Below, piece after piece: positions 7,946-16,262 of a stretch of 64,000 bases of DNA; within the stretch, counting starts at the first letter, position 1, and the number at the start of each line of letters is the position of its first letter. The notes under the pieces are model-generated. The model was not told the DNA's origin and did no database searches. It saw nothing but the letters and a program-made list of their open reading frames with translations. The stretch covers positions 434,001 to 498,000 of the forward strand of contig NZ_QXMH01000001.1 of the NCBI RefSeq assembly GCF_003568665.1, in the 5' to 3' direction. This DNA is from Chitinophaga alhagiae (GTDB taxonomy: Bacteria; Bacteroidota; Bacteroidia; Chitinophagales; Chitinophagaceae). The position numbers and the translations under genes were made by a program.

Positions 7946-8582
7946 AACAGCAATTGTTACGGGCGCTTCCGGTCTTATCGGGAACCTGCTGGTGCAGGCG
8001 CTGCTGCAAGACGGAACTTTTGACCGCGTGCGGGCCATCGTCCGCAAGCCCCTGCTGCTGGAACATCCCCGGCTGGAAAACGCGGTAGTGTCTTTCGAAG
8101 ATACCGGCGCGCTGGAAAAGGCCCTGCAGGGCGATGTGCTGTTTTGCTGCATTGGCACCACCATTAAAACCGCGGGCAGCCAGGCGGTTTTTGCGGCGGT
8201 AGATTTCGGCATACCGGTCAACACCGGCCGCATAGCGCTGCAAAATGGCGTTTCGCAATACCACCTTGTTTCGGCTGTAGGCGCCAATGCCCGTTCTTCC
8301 AACTTCTACCTCCGTACCAAAGGGCAAACGGAAGATGCGCTGATACAAATGGGCTTCCCTTCCCTGTTCATCTACCGCCCCTCCCTGCTGCTGGGCAACC
8401 GCAAGGAAGTGCGCTTCGGCGAGCAGGTAGCGCAGGTGCTGATGCCGGCCTTCAACTTCTTCATGAAAGGGCGGCTGCGCAAATACAAGCCTGTAAAAGC
8501 GGAAACTGTGGCGGCTGCCATGATAGCGCATGCAAAAACCGGGGAGAAAGGAGTGTCGGTGATTGAGGGTTTTGCAGACTAG
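7938..8582 (+). CDS. NAD(P)-binding atypical SDR-type oxidoreductase
   Basis: A 214-residue Rossmann protein beginning IVTGASGLIGNLLVQALLQ, with a GTTIKTAGS stretch and the YHLVSAVGANARSSNFYLRTKG segment typical of the HTATIP2/NmrA-like atypical short-chain dehydrogenase group. Substrate is unknown. The ATG at 7938 is preferred to an upstream non-ATG extension because it begins directly before the dinucleotide fold. It is divergent from murB with 57 bp between them. Confidence 0.8.
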   Translation: MPKTAIVTGASGLIGNLLVQALLQDGTFDRVRAIVRKPLLLEHPRLENAVVSFEDTGALEKALQGDVLFCCIGTTIKTAGSQAVFAAVDFGIPVNTGRIALQNGVSQYHLVSAVGANARSSNFYLRTKGQTEDALIQMGFPSLFIYRPSLLLGNRKEVRFGEQVAQVLMPAFNFFMKGRLRKYKPVKAETVAAAMIAHAKTGEKGVSVIEGFAD

Positions 8583-8635
8583 GCGGATCACACATCAACG
8601 GCGCTAGTCAGCGCTGCAAACGGATAACTCCGGCG

Positions 8636-11080
8636 TCACACCCCGTCTACATCCGGCGTGATCACTACGGAACGGAATTGTTTTTCAATGGTCAGCTGGC
8701 TAAAAAATTCTCTCAGCATTGTTTTTACCTGGGCAATACGCCGGCTGTCTCGCGGCAGCTTGATCAGCATTTCCTGCAGGTAAAAATCTCTCACCTTGCT
8801 TACCAGCGGTGCGGCGGGGCCTACCAGTTGCGCGCCCAGGTGGGGCCGGAGCCAGTTGCTCAATACCAGCGCCGCCTCGTTGACCGTTGGTTGTTTTTTA
8901 TGACGGATGGTGATCTTGATGATGCGGGAAAACGGCGGGTAGGCAAACTGTTCCCGCTCGGCTATTTCCGCCGCGTACATCGCTTTGTAGTTGTGTTGCG
9001 TAACAAATTCCAGCACGGGGTGGCGGGTGTTGCTGGCCTGGATGATCACTTTCCCCTGCCCGTCTCTCCTGCCGGAACGGCCGCTGACCTGTTCCATCAG
9101 TTGAAAGGCGCGCTCGTTCACCCGGAAGTCTGGGTAACTCAGCAGGCTGTCCGCACTCAAAATACCCACCAGGTTCACGCGCTGGAAATCGAGGCCCTTT
9201 ACCACCATTTGCGTGCCTACCAGGATGTCTATTTCCCCGTCTTCCAGCAATTGTATCATTTTGTTATGACTGTCTTTGCTGCGGATGGCGTCCATGTCCA
9301 TACGGGCAATGCGGGCTTCGGGGAACAGCTCCTGCAGGTCTTCCTCTATTTTTTCCGTACCGAAATTTTTAGGTACCAGCGTTTGGCTGCCGCAGGCGGC
9401 GCAGGTGTAAATGTATGGGTAGCGGGTACCGCAGTAATGGCAATGGAGCTTGTCCTGGTGCTTGTGGTAGGTGAGGGACACATCGCACTGCTTGCAGTTG
9501 GGTATCCAGCCGCAGGTAGTACACAGCAGAAAAGGCGCGTAACCGCGGCGGTTCTGAAAGAGGATCACCTGCTTGCCGGATTGCAGCGACTGGTGAATAT
9601 TTTGCCGCAGCACGGAAGAAAAGTTATGCACCATTTCTTTCAGCGCCGTTTCTTTTTTCAGGTCTACAATTTCGATGGCCGGCATGGCAATGCCCCCATA
9701 TCGCTCCTGCAGCTCTACCAGGGCGTATTTACCCTGTAACGCGTTGTAGTAAGACTCGAGAGACGGTGTAGCCGAGCCCAGCAACACCTTGGCCTTGAAC
9801 AGGCCGGCGTAGTAAATGGCCGCGTCCCGCGCGTGGTAACGGGGCGCGGGGTCTTGCTGCTTGAAGGAAGCGTCATGCTCCTCATCCAGGATAATTAGGG
9901 CCAGGTCCCGGAAGGGCAGCAACAGGCTGGAGCGGGCGCCCAGCAGTATCCTGATCTCCCCGCTCTTTACCTTGTTCCATATCTCCACCCGCTCGTTGTT
10001 GGAAAAGCGGGAATGATAAATACCGATCTGGCCGCCGAAGTGTTTTTGCAGGCGGCGGATGATCTGCGCGGTAAGGGCTATTTCCGGCAGCAGGTACAGC
10101 ACCTGTTTGCCGGTGGCCAGGTATTCTTCTATGAGCTTTACATAGATCTCCGTTTTCCCGCTAGATGTAACGCCATGCAGGAGGGTCACCTGCTTTTCGG
10201 TAAAACAGGCCCTGATGGCGGCCAGCGCCTTTTCCTGTACAGGGCTTAGGTCGAAGTTCAATTGCACTTCTACCTTGCCCATCCGCACGCGGCCTACAAT
10301 GCGTTTGTCTATTTGCAGGATGTTCTTGTCTACCAGCGCCTTCAATTGTGCGGAAGAAGCGCCTGACTTTTTCAGGAGTTCGCTTTGCACTACTTCTCCC
10401 TGCGTTTTGATGAAATGCAGGTAAGCCAGCAGCAGCTCCAGTTGTTTGGGTGCGCGGGCCAGCTCGTCAAACAGCGGGGCAAAGGATGCATCGCTGTCGT
10501 AAGCCGGGTTGAGCAGGATGAAGTTTTCCGTTTTTTCCTTGTATGCTTCTTTCAGTTCCTCGTATACGAGACATACTTTTTTTTCTATCAGTTTTTTGAT
10601 GACCGAGTAAACGTCTGACCGGTCAAGCACCATCTGCACCTCCCCTATCCGCAGCTCCTTCCGGATGTGCAGCGCTTCCGCCACCAGGTACTCATGTTCG
10701 TCCAGCATGGTAAAATCGTCGCCAAAAGCATCGTTGTACAGCAGCACGGTCTCGCTGGAGAGCTTGAGGTGCGCCGGCAGGGCGGCGTTGAGCACATCCC
10801 CCTCGTTACACATGTAATACTGCGCCATCCATTCCCAGAAAGCCAGTTGCGCGGGGTATACCACAGGCTCCTTGTCCATCATGTCCATAATGGGCTTGGT
10901 CTTGTAAGCGGCGGGCGCCTGTTCATGCACCGCCTTTACAATGCCGGTGTACTTTTTCTGGCGGCCCAGGGGTACGGCCACGCGGCTGCCTGGCTGAATG
11001 GAGGCTTCCATTTCAGGGGGCACGGCATACGTATAATTCCTGGGCAGTGCCAGCGGTAATATGACATCAGCATACTTCAT
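8636..11080 (-). CDS. priA: primosomal replication protein PriA (3'-5' helicase)
   Basis: PriA reloads the replisome at stalled forks. The 814-residue product has the N-terminal 3'-DNA-binding domain (from MKYADVILPLALPRNYTYAVP), Walker A GVTSSGKTEIYVKL, a DEEH box (IILDEEHDASFKQQDPAPRYHARD), the zinc-binding cysteine cluster (CTTCGWIPNCKQC, then CHYCGTRY and CAACGS) and helicase motifs V-VI (VGTQMVVKGLDF; QVSGRSGR). ATG 11080 is used; its four-base ATGA overlap with the plsC stop points to translational coupling. Confidence 0.96.
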   Translation of the reverse strand: MKYADVILPLALPRNYTYAVPPEMEASIQPGSRVAVPLGRQKKYTGIVKAVHEQAPAAYKTKPIMDMMDKEPVVYPAQLAFWEWMAQYYMCNEGDVLNAALPAHLKLSSETVLLYNDAFGDDFTMLDEHEYLVAEALHIRKELRIGEVQMVLDRSDVYSVIKKLIEKKVCLVYEELKEAYKEKTENFILLNPAYDSDASFAPLFDELARAPKQLELLLAYLHFIKTQGEVVQSELLKKSGASSAQLKALVDKNILQIDKRIVGRVRMGKVEVQLNFDLSPVQEKALAAIRACFTEKQVTLLHGVTSSGKTEIYVKLIEEYLATGKQVLYLLPEIALTAQIIRRLQKHFGGQIGIYHSRFSNNERVEIWNKVKSGEIRILLGARSSLLLPFRDLALIILDEEHDASFKQQDPAPRYHARDAAIYYAGLFKAKVLLGSATPSLESYYNALQGKYALVELQERYGGIAMPAIEIVDLKKETALKEMVHNFSSVLRQNIHQSLQSGKQVILFQNRRGYAPFLLCTTCGWIPNCKQCDVSLTYHKHQDKLHCHYCGTRYPYIYTCAACGSQTLVPKNFGTEKIEEDLQELFPEARIARMDMDAIRSKDSHNKMIQLLEDGEIDILVGTQMVVKGLDFQRVNLVGILSADSLLSYPDFRVNERAFQLMEQVSGRSGRRDGQGKVIIQASNTRHPVLEFVTQHNYKAMYAAEIAEREQFAYPPFSRIIKITIRHKKQPTVNEAALVLSNWLRPHLGAQLVGPAAPLVSKVRDFYLQEMLIKLPRDSRRIAQVKTMLREFFSQLTIEKQFRSVVITPDVDGV

Positions 11081-11841
11081 ATAGCCTGTAAAGCGGGGTA
11101 ATTGCGGTACTTGCGCAGCTCTTCTTCCATCATGTGGCGCACCTGCTTTTTCAGTTGCGGCACATCCTCCATGGTCAGCCCCTGCACCGGTACTACCGGC
11201 AGAAACACCACGCGGCACGGGCCGGGGTTCAGGGAAAGGAATTTGATCTTGGCAAGGCGGTCATGATTGTCTACATAAAGCACCGGCCTGATGGGGGTCT
11301 GCGTTTCAATGGCGATCCTGAAGGCGCCGCTGTGAAAGGGCAGCAGGGGCTGCTCCGTTTCGTTGGTGGTACCTTCGGGAAATATCAGCAGAGATACATT
11401 TTTACCTATCATATATAACATATCCCGCATGCTTTGCGCCCGCCCTTTTGCCGTGGCACGGTCTACCGGTACTACGGAGCGGCTGTAAATGAGGCCAAAG
11501 AGAGGAATGCGGGACAGTTCACTTTTACCCAGGGGGCGGAAAGGCAGCGGCATTACCTTTACGGCCAGGGCCGCGTCCAGGTAGGAGGAGTGGTTGGCCA
11601 GGTAAATGCAGGGTTCATTGGTCCTGGGGGTTTTCCAGGTCTTTTTCACAAAAATGCCCACGGCGGGGAACCATACATGCGCCCAGAAACGAAGGAAATA
11701 GAACACAATGTTCCCGCCCCTCACCTTGCCCAGGAAAGATACCAGTACAATAGGGGGCAATATCAGGAACATGATAGCCAGCCATACGATCAGGGCGTAC
11801 GCACTGTACAGCGCCTGGCAACATTTCAGTAGCACGTGCAT
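11077..11841 (-). CDS. plsC: 1-acyl-sn-glycerol-3-phosphate acyltransferase (PlsC-like)
   Basis: A 254-residue membrane acyltransferase that would make phosphatidic acid from lysophosphatidic acid. Two N-terminal hydrophobic segments (ALIVWLAIMFLILPPIVLVSF) precede the catalytic HX4D motif NHSSYLDA, and the FPEGTTNE motif binds the glycerol phosphate. It overlaps priA by four bases. Upstream, TATCTTTC followed by eight bases and the ATG is one mismatch from the -7 box. Bacteroidota have several paralogues, so exact acyl specificity is open. Confidence 0.88.
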   Translation of the reverse strand: MHVLLKCCQALYSAYALIVWLAIMFLILPPIVLVSFLGKVRGGNIVFYFLRFWAHVWFPAVGIFVKKTWKTPRTNEPCIYLANHSSYLDAALAVKVMPLPFRPLGKSELSRIPLFGLIYSRSVVPVDRATAKGRAQSMRDMLYMIGKNVSLLIFPEGTTNETEQPLLPFHSGAFRIAIETQTPIRPVLYVDNHDRLAKIKFLSLNPGPCRVVFLPVVPVQGLTMEDVPQLKKQVRHMMEEELRKYRNYPALQAI

Positions 11842-11878
11842 AAAAAGCCGAAAGATACAGAATTATAGTGCAATATCG

Positions 11879-11886
11879 TACCTTTG
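11879..11886 (+). promoter_or_regulatory. TAnnTTTG -7 box of mtaB
   Basis: TACCTTTG ends 8 nt before the ATG at 11895, so the mRNA would begin about 2 nt before the start codon. Confidence 0.65.
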
Positions 11887-11894
11887 CCCCTCTT

Positions 11895-13172
11895 ATGACC
11901 CGGGAAAAATCAGTAGCATTCCATACGCTCGGCTGTAAGCTGAACTTTTCAGAGACCTCTACCATCAGCAGGTTGCTGGAAAAGGACGGGTTTGTCAAAA
12001 AGGACTTTGACGACCTGGCAGACGTTTATGTGATCAACACCTGTTCCGTAACAGACAATGCGGACAAGGAGTGCCGGCAACTGGTGCGCCGCATACAGCG
12101 CCGCTCGCCGGAAAGCCTGGTGGTGATCACGGGTTGTTATGCCCAGCTGAAGCCGAAAGAAATTGCTGACATACCAGGGGTAGACCTGGTACTGGGGGCG
12201 GCGGAGAAATTCAACATTGCAGACCACATCCGGGAGCTGGCCAAAGGAGACAGCGCCAGGATCTGCTCCTGTGACATTGAAGAAGTGAACACCTTCCATT
12301 CCTCTTACTCGGTGAACGACCGTACCCGCACCTTCCTGAAAGTGCAGGATGGCTGTGACTACAACTGCTCCTTCTGCACCATCCCCATGGCCCGCGGCAT
12401 CAGCCGTAGCGACAGTGTGGCCAACGTAATAGGCCATGCGCAGATGCTGGCCGCCGGCGGGGTAAAGGAAATAGTGCTGACGGGCGTAAACCTGGGAGAC
12501 TTCGGCAAGGGCTACGAAGGCGGCAAAAAGCGCGAGGAGTCTTTTTACGAGCTGGTACAGGCGCTGGATGAGGTGGATGGCATTGAGCGCTACCGCATTT
12601 CTTCCATAGAGCCGAACTTGCTCAGCAACGAGATCATTGAATTTGTGGCGGGCAGCAAAAAGTTTATGCCGCACTTCCACATTCCCCTGCAAAGCGGCAG
12701 CAACGAGATACTAGGCCTGATGCGGCGCCGGTACCGCCGGGAGCTGTACGCGGAAAAGATAGGCCTCATCAAACAGTTCATGCCTCACTGCTGCATTGGC
12801 GTAGACGTAATTGTGGGTTTCCCCTCCGAGTCTGACGCGCATTTCATGGACACTTATAATTTCCTGCACGAACTGGATATTTCATACCTGCACGTTTTCA
12901 CGTATTCCGAAAGGGCCAATACCCATGCCCTTGATATACAACCGGTAGTGCCGGTGAACGTCCGGCATGAGCGGAACAAGGCCCTGCGCAACCTCAGCCA
13001 TAAAAAAATGCAGTATTTCACGGAGCAGCATGCCGGCCAGCGCCGGAAAGTGCTGTTTGAGGGCATGCAAAAAGACGGGATGATGGAAGGATATACAGAC
13101 AATTACATCAGGATATCAACGCCTTTCCGCAAGGAGTGGGAAAATAACATTGTGGAGTGGGATTTGCGGTAA
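11895..13172 (+). CDS. mtaB: tRNA t6A37 methylthiotransferase MtaB
   Basis: A 425-residue radical-SAM methylthiotransferase that converts t6A37 to ms2t6A in ANN-decoding tRNAs. The N-terminal UPF0004 domain has the three auxiliary cluster cysteines (HTLGCKLN, INTCSVT, TGCYAQ), then the radical SAM motif Cys154-x3-Cys158-x2-Cys161 in CDYNCSFCTIP, and a C-terminal TRAM-like stretch. HTLGCKLN and the lack of RimO or MiaB features favour MtaB. ATG 11895 is chosen over 11868 because the promoter box lies between them. Confidence 0.93.
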   Translation: MTREKSVAFHTLGCKLNFSETSTISRLLEKDGFVKKDFDDLADVYVINTCSVTDNADKECRQLVRRIQRRSPESLVVITGCYAQLKPKEIADIPGVDLVLGAAEKFNIADHIRELAKGDSARICSCDIEEVNTFHSSYSVNDRTRTFLKVQDGCDYNCSFCTIPMARGISRSDSVANVIGHAQMLAAGGVKEIVLTGVNLGDFGKGYEGGKKREESFYELVQALDEVDGIERYRISSIEPNLLSNEIIEFVAGSKKFMPHFHIPLQSGSNEILGLMRRRYRRELYAEKIGLIKQFMPHCCIGVDVIVGFPSESDAHFMDTYNFLHELDISYLHVFTYSERANTHALDIQPVVPVNVRHERNKALRNLSHKKMQYFTEQHAGQRRKVLFEGMQKDGMMEGYTDNYIRISTPFRKEWENNIVEWDLR

Positions 13173-13199
13173 GAACTGAACGGAAGGCACTGCGGGCGG

Positions 13200-13244
13200 G
13201 TTGGTCAAGACGCCCCGCTGCCGGGCTTTCTGACCAAAGTTTTT
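13200..13244 (+). terminator. terminator after mtaB
   Basis: TTGGTCA (13201-13207) pairs with TGACCAA (13231-13237), enclosing a smaller GCCC/GGGC stem, followed by AGTTTTT. Confidence 0.65.
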
Positions 13245-13252
13245 AAAAATTA

Positions 13253-13283
13253 TTTGGCAGAATGAAATAAGTTTTTACCTTTG
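13253..13283 (+). promoter_or_regulatory. canonical promoter of the tRNA-Val pair
   Basis: TTTG at 13253-13256 and TACCTTTG at 13276-13283 are 19 nt apart, the exact Bacteroidota consensus layout, about 50 bp before the first tRNA. Confidence 0.8.
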
Positions 13284-13332
13284 CAATCCCGTCAAACGAA
13301 AAGCGTTAGACAACACTAAAAAAACGAATATC

Positions 13333-13407
13333 GGGAGTTTAGCTCAGTTGGTTCAGAGCATCTGCCTTACAAGCAGAGGGTCGGCGGTTCGACCCCGTCA
13401 ACTCCCA
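13333..13407 (+). tRNA. tRNA-Val (anticodon UAC), copy 1
   Basis: A 75-nt cloverleaf: acceptor GGGAGTT/AACTCCC, D arm GCTC...GAGC, anticodon stem TCTGC/GCAGA with loop CTTACAA (anticodon TAC, reads GUA), T loop TTCGACC, discriminator A. CCA is not encoded. Confidence 0.97.
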
Positions 13408-13468
13408 CATCATTTTCCACACAGCCCGGAAACTGTGGTCGGAAAAGATCAAAAAACTTGAAATTACC

Positions 13469-13543
13469 GGGAGTTTAGCTCAGTTGGTTCAGAGCATCTG
13501 CCTTACAAGCAGAGGGTCGGCGGTTCGACCCCGTCAACTCCCA
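13469..13543 (+). tRNA. tRNA-Val (anticodon UAC), copy 2
   Basis: Identical in sequence to copy 1 and separated from it by 61 nt with no promoter box in between, so both are probably cut from one transcript that ends at the terminator just downstream. Confidence 0.97.
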
Positions 13544-13544
13544 C

Positions 13545-13576
13545 AAAAGGCCTTGCAGTTTGCAAGGCCTTTTTTT
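13545..13576 (+). terminator. terminator of the tRNA-Val operon
   Basis: A 13-bp perfect stem (13545-13557 with 13561-13573), 3-nt loop and T run to 13576. Confidence 0.92.
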
Positions 13577-13943
13577 GTGCCCGGCCTGCTGCACATTACT
13601 GCAGCGACTTTCAGAAAAAGGGGATCAAGCAGAAAGCTGGGGTAACGCGTGAAAAAGCCAATCGGCATTATATAGTATTGATAATCATAACTATAATGAT
13701 GGCTTAAATTTGTCATAGAAACAGGCGGCTACCTTCTTATCGCCTTCTAGTCGCCTTGCTATGGGCTTGGCCCCCCGGGCTTATCGCCTTCTAGTCGCCT
13801 TCTTATCGCCTTGTTACTGCGCTGGTCCGAAAAAGGCACACCATTTGCATCAATGTTTTACATATGTACAAAAAGTGAACTACCTATCTGCAACCGCCCT
13901 GCCTCACTTCCGGCAGAATGGCGGAACAAGCCGCACTTTCCTA
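13577..13943. other. gene-free region between tRNA operon and NHL gene
   Basis: No convincing protein gene. It holds an orphan -7-like box TAAATTTG at 13706-13713 (nearest TTG is 25 nt upstream, too far to be ideal), the 11-bp repeat tract at 13734-13822, and nothing else that I can name. Short open frames here have no coding character. Confidence 0.6.
13734..13822. repeat. degenerate 11-bp tandem repeats
   Basis: About eight units run head to tail: TTCTTATCGCC, TTCTAGTCGCC, TTGCTATGGGC, a 14-bp variant, a truncated TTATCGCC, TTCTAGTCGCC, TTCTTATCGCC and TTGTTACTGCGC. The core is TTCT(T/A)(A/G)TCGCC. It is too short and has no spacers for a CRISPR. Confidence 0.8.
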
Positions 13944-13977
13944 TAAAAAAATGATGCGCCGGTTTACAGCGCATCAT
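13944..13977 (-). terminator. terminator of the SusCD/glycosidase operon
   Basis: On the minus strand ATGATGCGC (13977-13969) pairs with GCGCATCAT (13959-13951), followed by six T. It lies 22 bp after the stop of the NHL-repeat gene and closes the minus-strand train that begins with the ECF sigma gene. Confidence 0.88.
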
Positions 13978-13998
13978 CTTCCTTGCTCAACACCTTTT

Positions 13999-15315
13999 TT
14001 ACTTCATCAGCGATATTTTCCGGATGCAGTTATTACCCAGGTCTGCCACAAAAATATTGCCTGCGGCATCTGTACATATATCTGTAGGCTGGCTGAGCTG
14101 TGCGGAGGTGCCAGGCCCGTCCAGGAAACCTTTACCCGTGCCCGCTACCGTGCTTACGGTACCGCCAGCCAGCTTACGCACTTTGTGATTGTTCAGATCG
14201 GCCACCAGTATGTTGCCGCTGCCGTCTACCGTAATGCCGTAAGGATCTGCGAACCTCGCGGCCGCCGCATCCCCGTCTTTGTATCCGGACGTGCCGTCTC
14301 CCGCCAGGGTGGTTACCTCTCCGGCCATGGTCACCTTGCGGATACGGTGATTGAGCCGGTCTGCCACCACCAGGTTACCCGCCGCGTCCAGTGAAAGGCC
14401 GCTGGGGTTTTTCAGTTTGGCGGCAGTACCCGTGCCGTCTGCATACGCGGCGGTACCATCCCCTGCCAGGGTGCTCACCGTACCGTCTGGCGTTATTTTC
14501 CGGATGCGGTGGTTCAGGTTGTCTGCCACATATATATTGCCGGCAGCGTCTACCGTTACGTCCAGCGGCTGGTTAAACATGGCGGTGGTTCTATCACCGT
14601 CCGCAAAACCCGCGGTACCCTTGCCGGCAAAGGTGCTCACCGTACCATCCGGCGTTATTTTGCGGATGCAGTGGTTATCACGGTCTGCCACAAAAATATT
14701 GCCCGCGGCATCTGCCGCGGATTTCCACGGCAGCCTGAACCTTGCAGCGGCCGCCGCGCCATTTACAAAACCGGCGGCGTCTGCGCCTGCCACCGTGCTC
14801 ATGATGCCCGCCGCGGATATCTTTCGGATGCGGTTATTGCCGCGGTCTGTAATGATGAGGTTGCCGGCGGCGTCCATTGTTACGCCTTCAGGGCTTTTCA
14901 GCCGCGCAGCGGCCACAGGGCCGTCTATCGAACCTGCATTTACATCGCCTGCAAATACCTTTACTGTGTATTCTTCCGGCGGCGCTGTGTAGGTAAACAC
15001 GGGGCCGGTTATCTCCACATTGCGCACCGCCACCGTGATGGCGCCGGTAGCGCCTGCTTTAGGGCTCACCACCTGCAGCTGCCCTTCGGCAGCCTCAATT
15101 ACAATAGCATCCGTTCCATTGAACTTCACCGTATTGTCCGTACGTACGCCGCTGAAGTGTTTGCCGCGTATGGTCACAATGGTAGATGCAGTTCCTTCCA
15201 GCGGCCATACCGTGCTGATCACCGGGCCGGGTGCGGCGGCGGGCGTTTTATCTTTATTACATGCCAGCATGACCGTTAGCAGTAACGCCAGGCAGCATTG
15301 TATCATTCTTTGCAT
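13999..15315 (-). CDS. IPT/TIG and NHL-repeat lipoprotein
   Basis: A 438-residue surface lipoprotein: signal peptide with lipobox VMLAC, an IPT/TIG immunoglobulin-like domain (about 30-110, with ISTVWPLEGTASTIVTIRGKHF) and then about six NHL units, each with a GVTMDAAGNLIITDRGNNRIRKI-like core of shorter repeated pieces (DAAGN, NHRIRKI), predicting a six-bladed beta-propeller. Such proteins often follow SusC/SusD pairs and may bind glycans at the cell surface; no catalytic residues are evident. It is the last gene before the operon terminator, 14 bp after the glycosidase gene. Confidence 0.85.
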   Translation of the reverse strand: MQRMIQCCLALLLTVMLACNKDKTPAAAPGPVISTVWPLEGTASTIVTIRGKHFSGVRTDNTVKFNGTDAIVIEAAEGQLQVVSPKAGATGAITVAVRNVEITGPVFTYTAPPEEYTVKVFAGDVNAGSIDGPVAAARLKSPEGVTMDAAGNLIITDRGNNRIRKISAAGIMSTVAGADAAGFVNGAAAAARFRLPWKSAADAAGNIFVADRDNHCIRKITPDGTVSTFAGKGTAGFADGDRTTAMFNQPLDVTVDAAGNIYVADNLNHRIRKITPDGTVSTLAGDGTAAYADGTGTAAKLKNPSGLSLDAAGNLVVADRLNHRIRKVTMAGEVTTLAGDGTSGYKDGDAAAARFADPYGITVDGSGNILVADLNNHKVRKLAGGTVSTVAGTGKGFLDGPGTSAQLSQPTDICTDAAGNIFVADLGNNCIRKISLMK

Positions 15316-15329
15316 AGCGAAAGGGATTT

Positions 15330-16241
15330 TTAAGGTTTGGAAACGATCATCCAGGCGTTGCCTACGGCCCGGTTGGTACCGTCAGACGGGCGGTTGCGCA
15401 CCTGCCATACTTCAGCCAGCGGATGTTTGATCATAAAAGTGGAAGAACCGCCGCCGTCCACGTTAATGGCTTTGGTTGCGCCGCATGCTTTCAGCATATG
15501 CCCCAGGTCTGTAATGGTAACACCGTTCGAATAATAAAAACTGCGGCCGTCCACCACCATAAAATACAGCTTGCCGTCATTGCTCAGGCCCACGCCGGTG
15601 CGCGGCTCTATGGAAAGATCTGTTTGCGTGAGCACTGCATTGTTTTCCACCAGCATGGGGCCGCCGCCCAGCGCATCCTCAAAGTCATCTTTCATGGCGT
15701 CAAAATCTTCCCGGTTGCCGATGAACAGTTCCCCGTTTTTGCGCACGCCCATGAAAGTGGCGCTGCGGGCATTGGCCCAGGTGGTTTTGAGCACCTTGCC
15801 ATTGCGGATGAGAATGCCGCGCGGCTCGCCGGTGGTGGTATTGAAGAAATCCGCGTTTACACCTGCCAGCACGCGGCCTTCAGCGGCCTGCAGGTACCTG
15901 GCCATATCCGGCACGGTTTGCATGGCATAGGCGTCTACGTTATAGGGCGTGGCGGCTTCCAGCTTCAGCTTGGGATTGGTAACGTCTATTTCCAGTATAA
16001 ACATGTGCATGGCATAGCCTGTTTTGCTGAGGTAGTGCACATCGGTTTCCCGGATGCCCTCGGCCACCTGGAACACCGTGTCTGAAAACACCTGGGCCAC
16101 CAGGCCTGTGCTGTCTGCTATACGCTGGGTAAGCGGGCTTTGTATCACGGTATGCGGCGCCTGCGCCTGTGAGTCTTTTTTGCAACTGGCCGCCGCAAAA
16201 CACAGCAGTATAAGTGCGGGTACAAGTTTCAGCTTGTTCAT
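15330..16241 (-). CDS. phosphodiester glycosidase (NAGPA family) lipoprotein
   Basis: A 303-residue lipoprotein (signal with AAASCKK lipobox) whose body is the NAGPA phosphodiester glycosidase domain (PF09992): GVNADFFNTTTGEPRGILI, LGGGPMLVENN, RTGVGLSNDGKLYFMVVDG and INVDGGGSSTFMI are its conserved blocks. The mammalian relative removes GlcNAc from GlcNAc-1-phosphodiesters; bacterial members act on glycosyl phosphodiesters in polysaccharides or teichoic-like polymers, with mostly unknown substrates. It lies 21 bp after susD in the same direction, which suggests the SusCD pair imports its product. Confidence 0.85.
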   Translation of the reverse strand: MNKLKLVPALILLCFAAASCKKDSQAQAPHTVIQSPLTQRIADSTGLVAQVFSDTVFQVAEGIRETDVHYLSKTGYAMHMFILEIDVTNPKLKLEAATPYNVDAYAMQTVPDMARYLQAAEGRVLAGVNADFFNTTTGEPRGILIRNGKVLKTTWANARSATFMGVRKNGELFIGNREDFDAMKDDFEDALGGGPMLVENNAVLTQTDLSIEPRTGVGLSNDGKLYFMVVDGRSFYYSNGVTITDLGHMLKACGATKAINVDGGGSSTFMIKHPLAEVWQVRNRPSDGTNRAVGNAWMIVSKP

Positions 16242-16262
16242 ATCTTTTTTTGATTGATAGTG

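Noticed and set aside
7881-8591. N-terminal extension of the murB frame
   Set aside because: It is antisense to the divergent oxidoreductase gene and has no MurB similarity; ATG 7880 with its own promoter box is the better start.
13333-13543. tRNA-Val duplication as an integration site of a mobile element
   Set aside because: Both copies are complete and only 61 nt apart, with no integrase or foreign genes between or beside them.
13734-13822. CRISPR array
   Set aside because: Units are 11 bp, degenerate and without spacers; no cas genes in the window.
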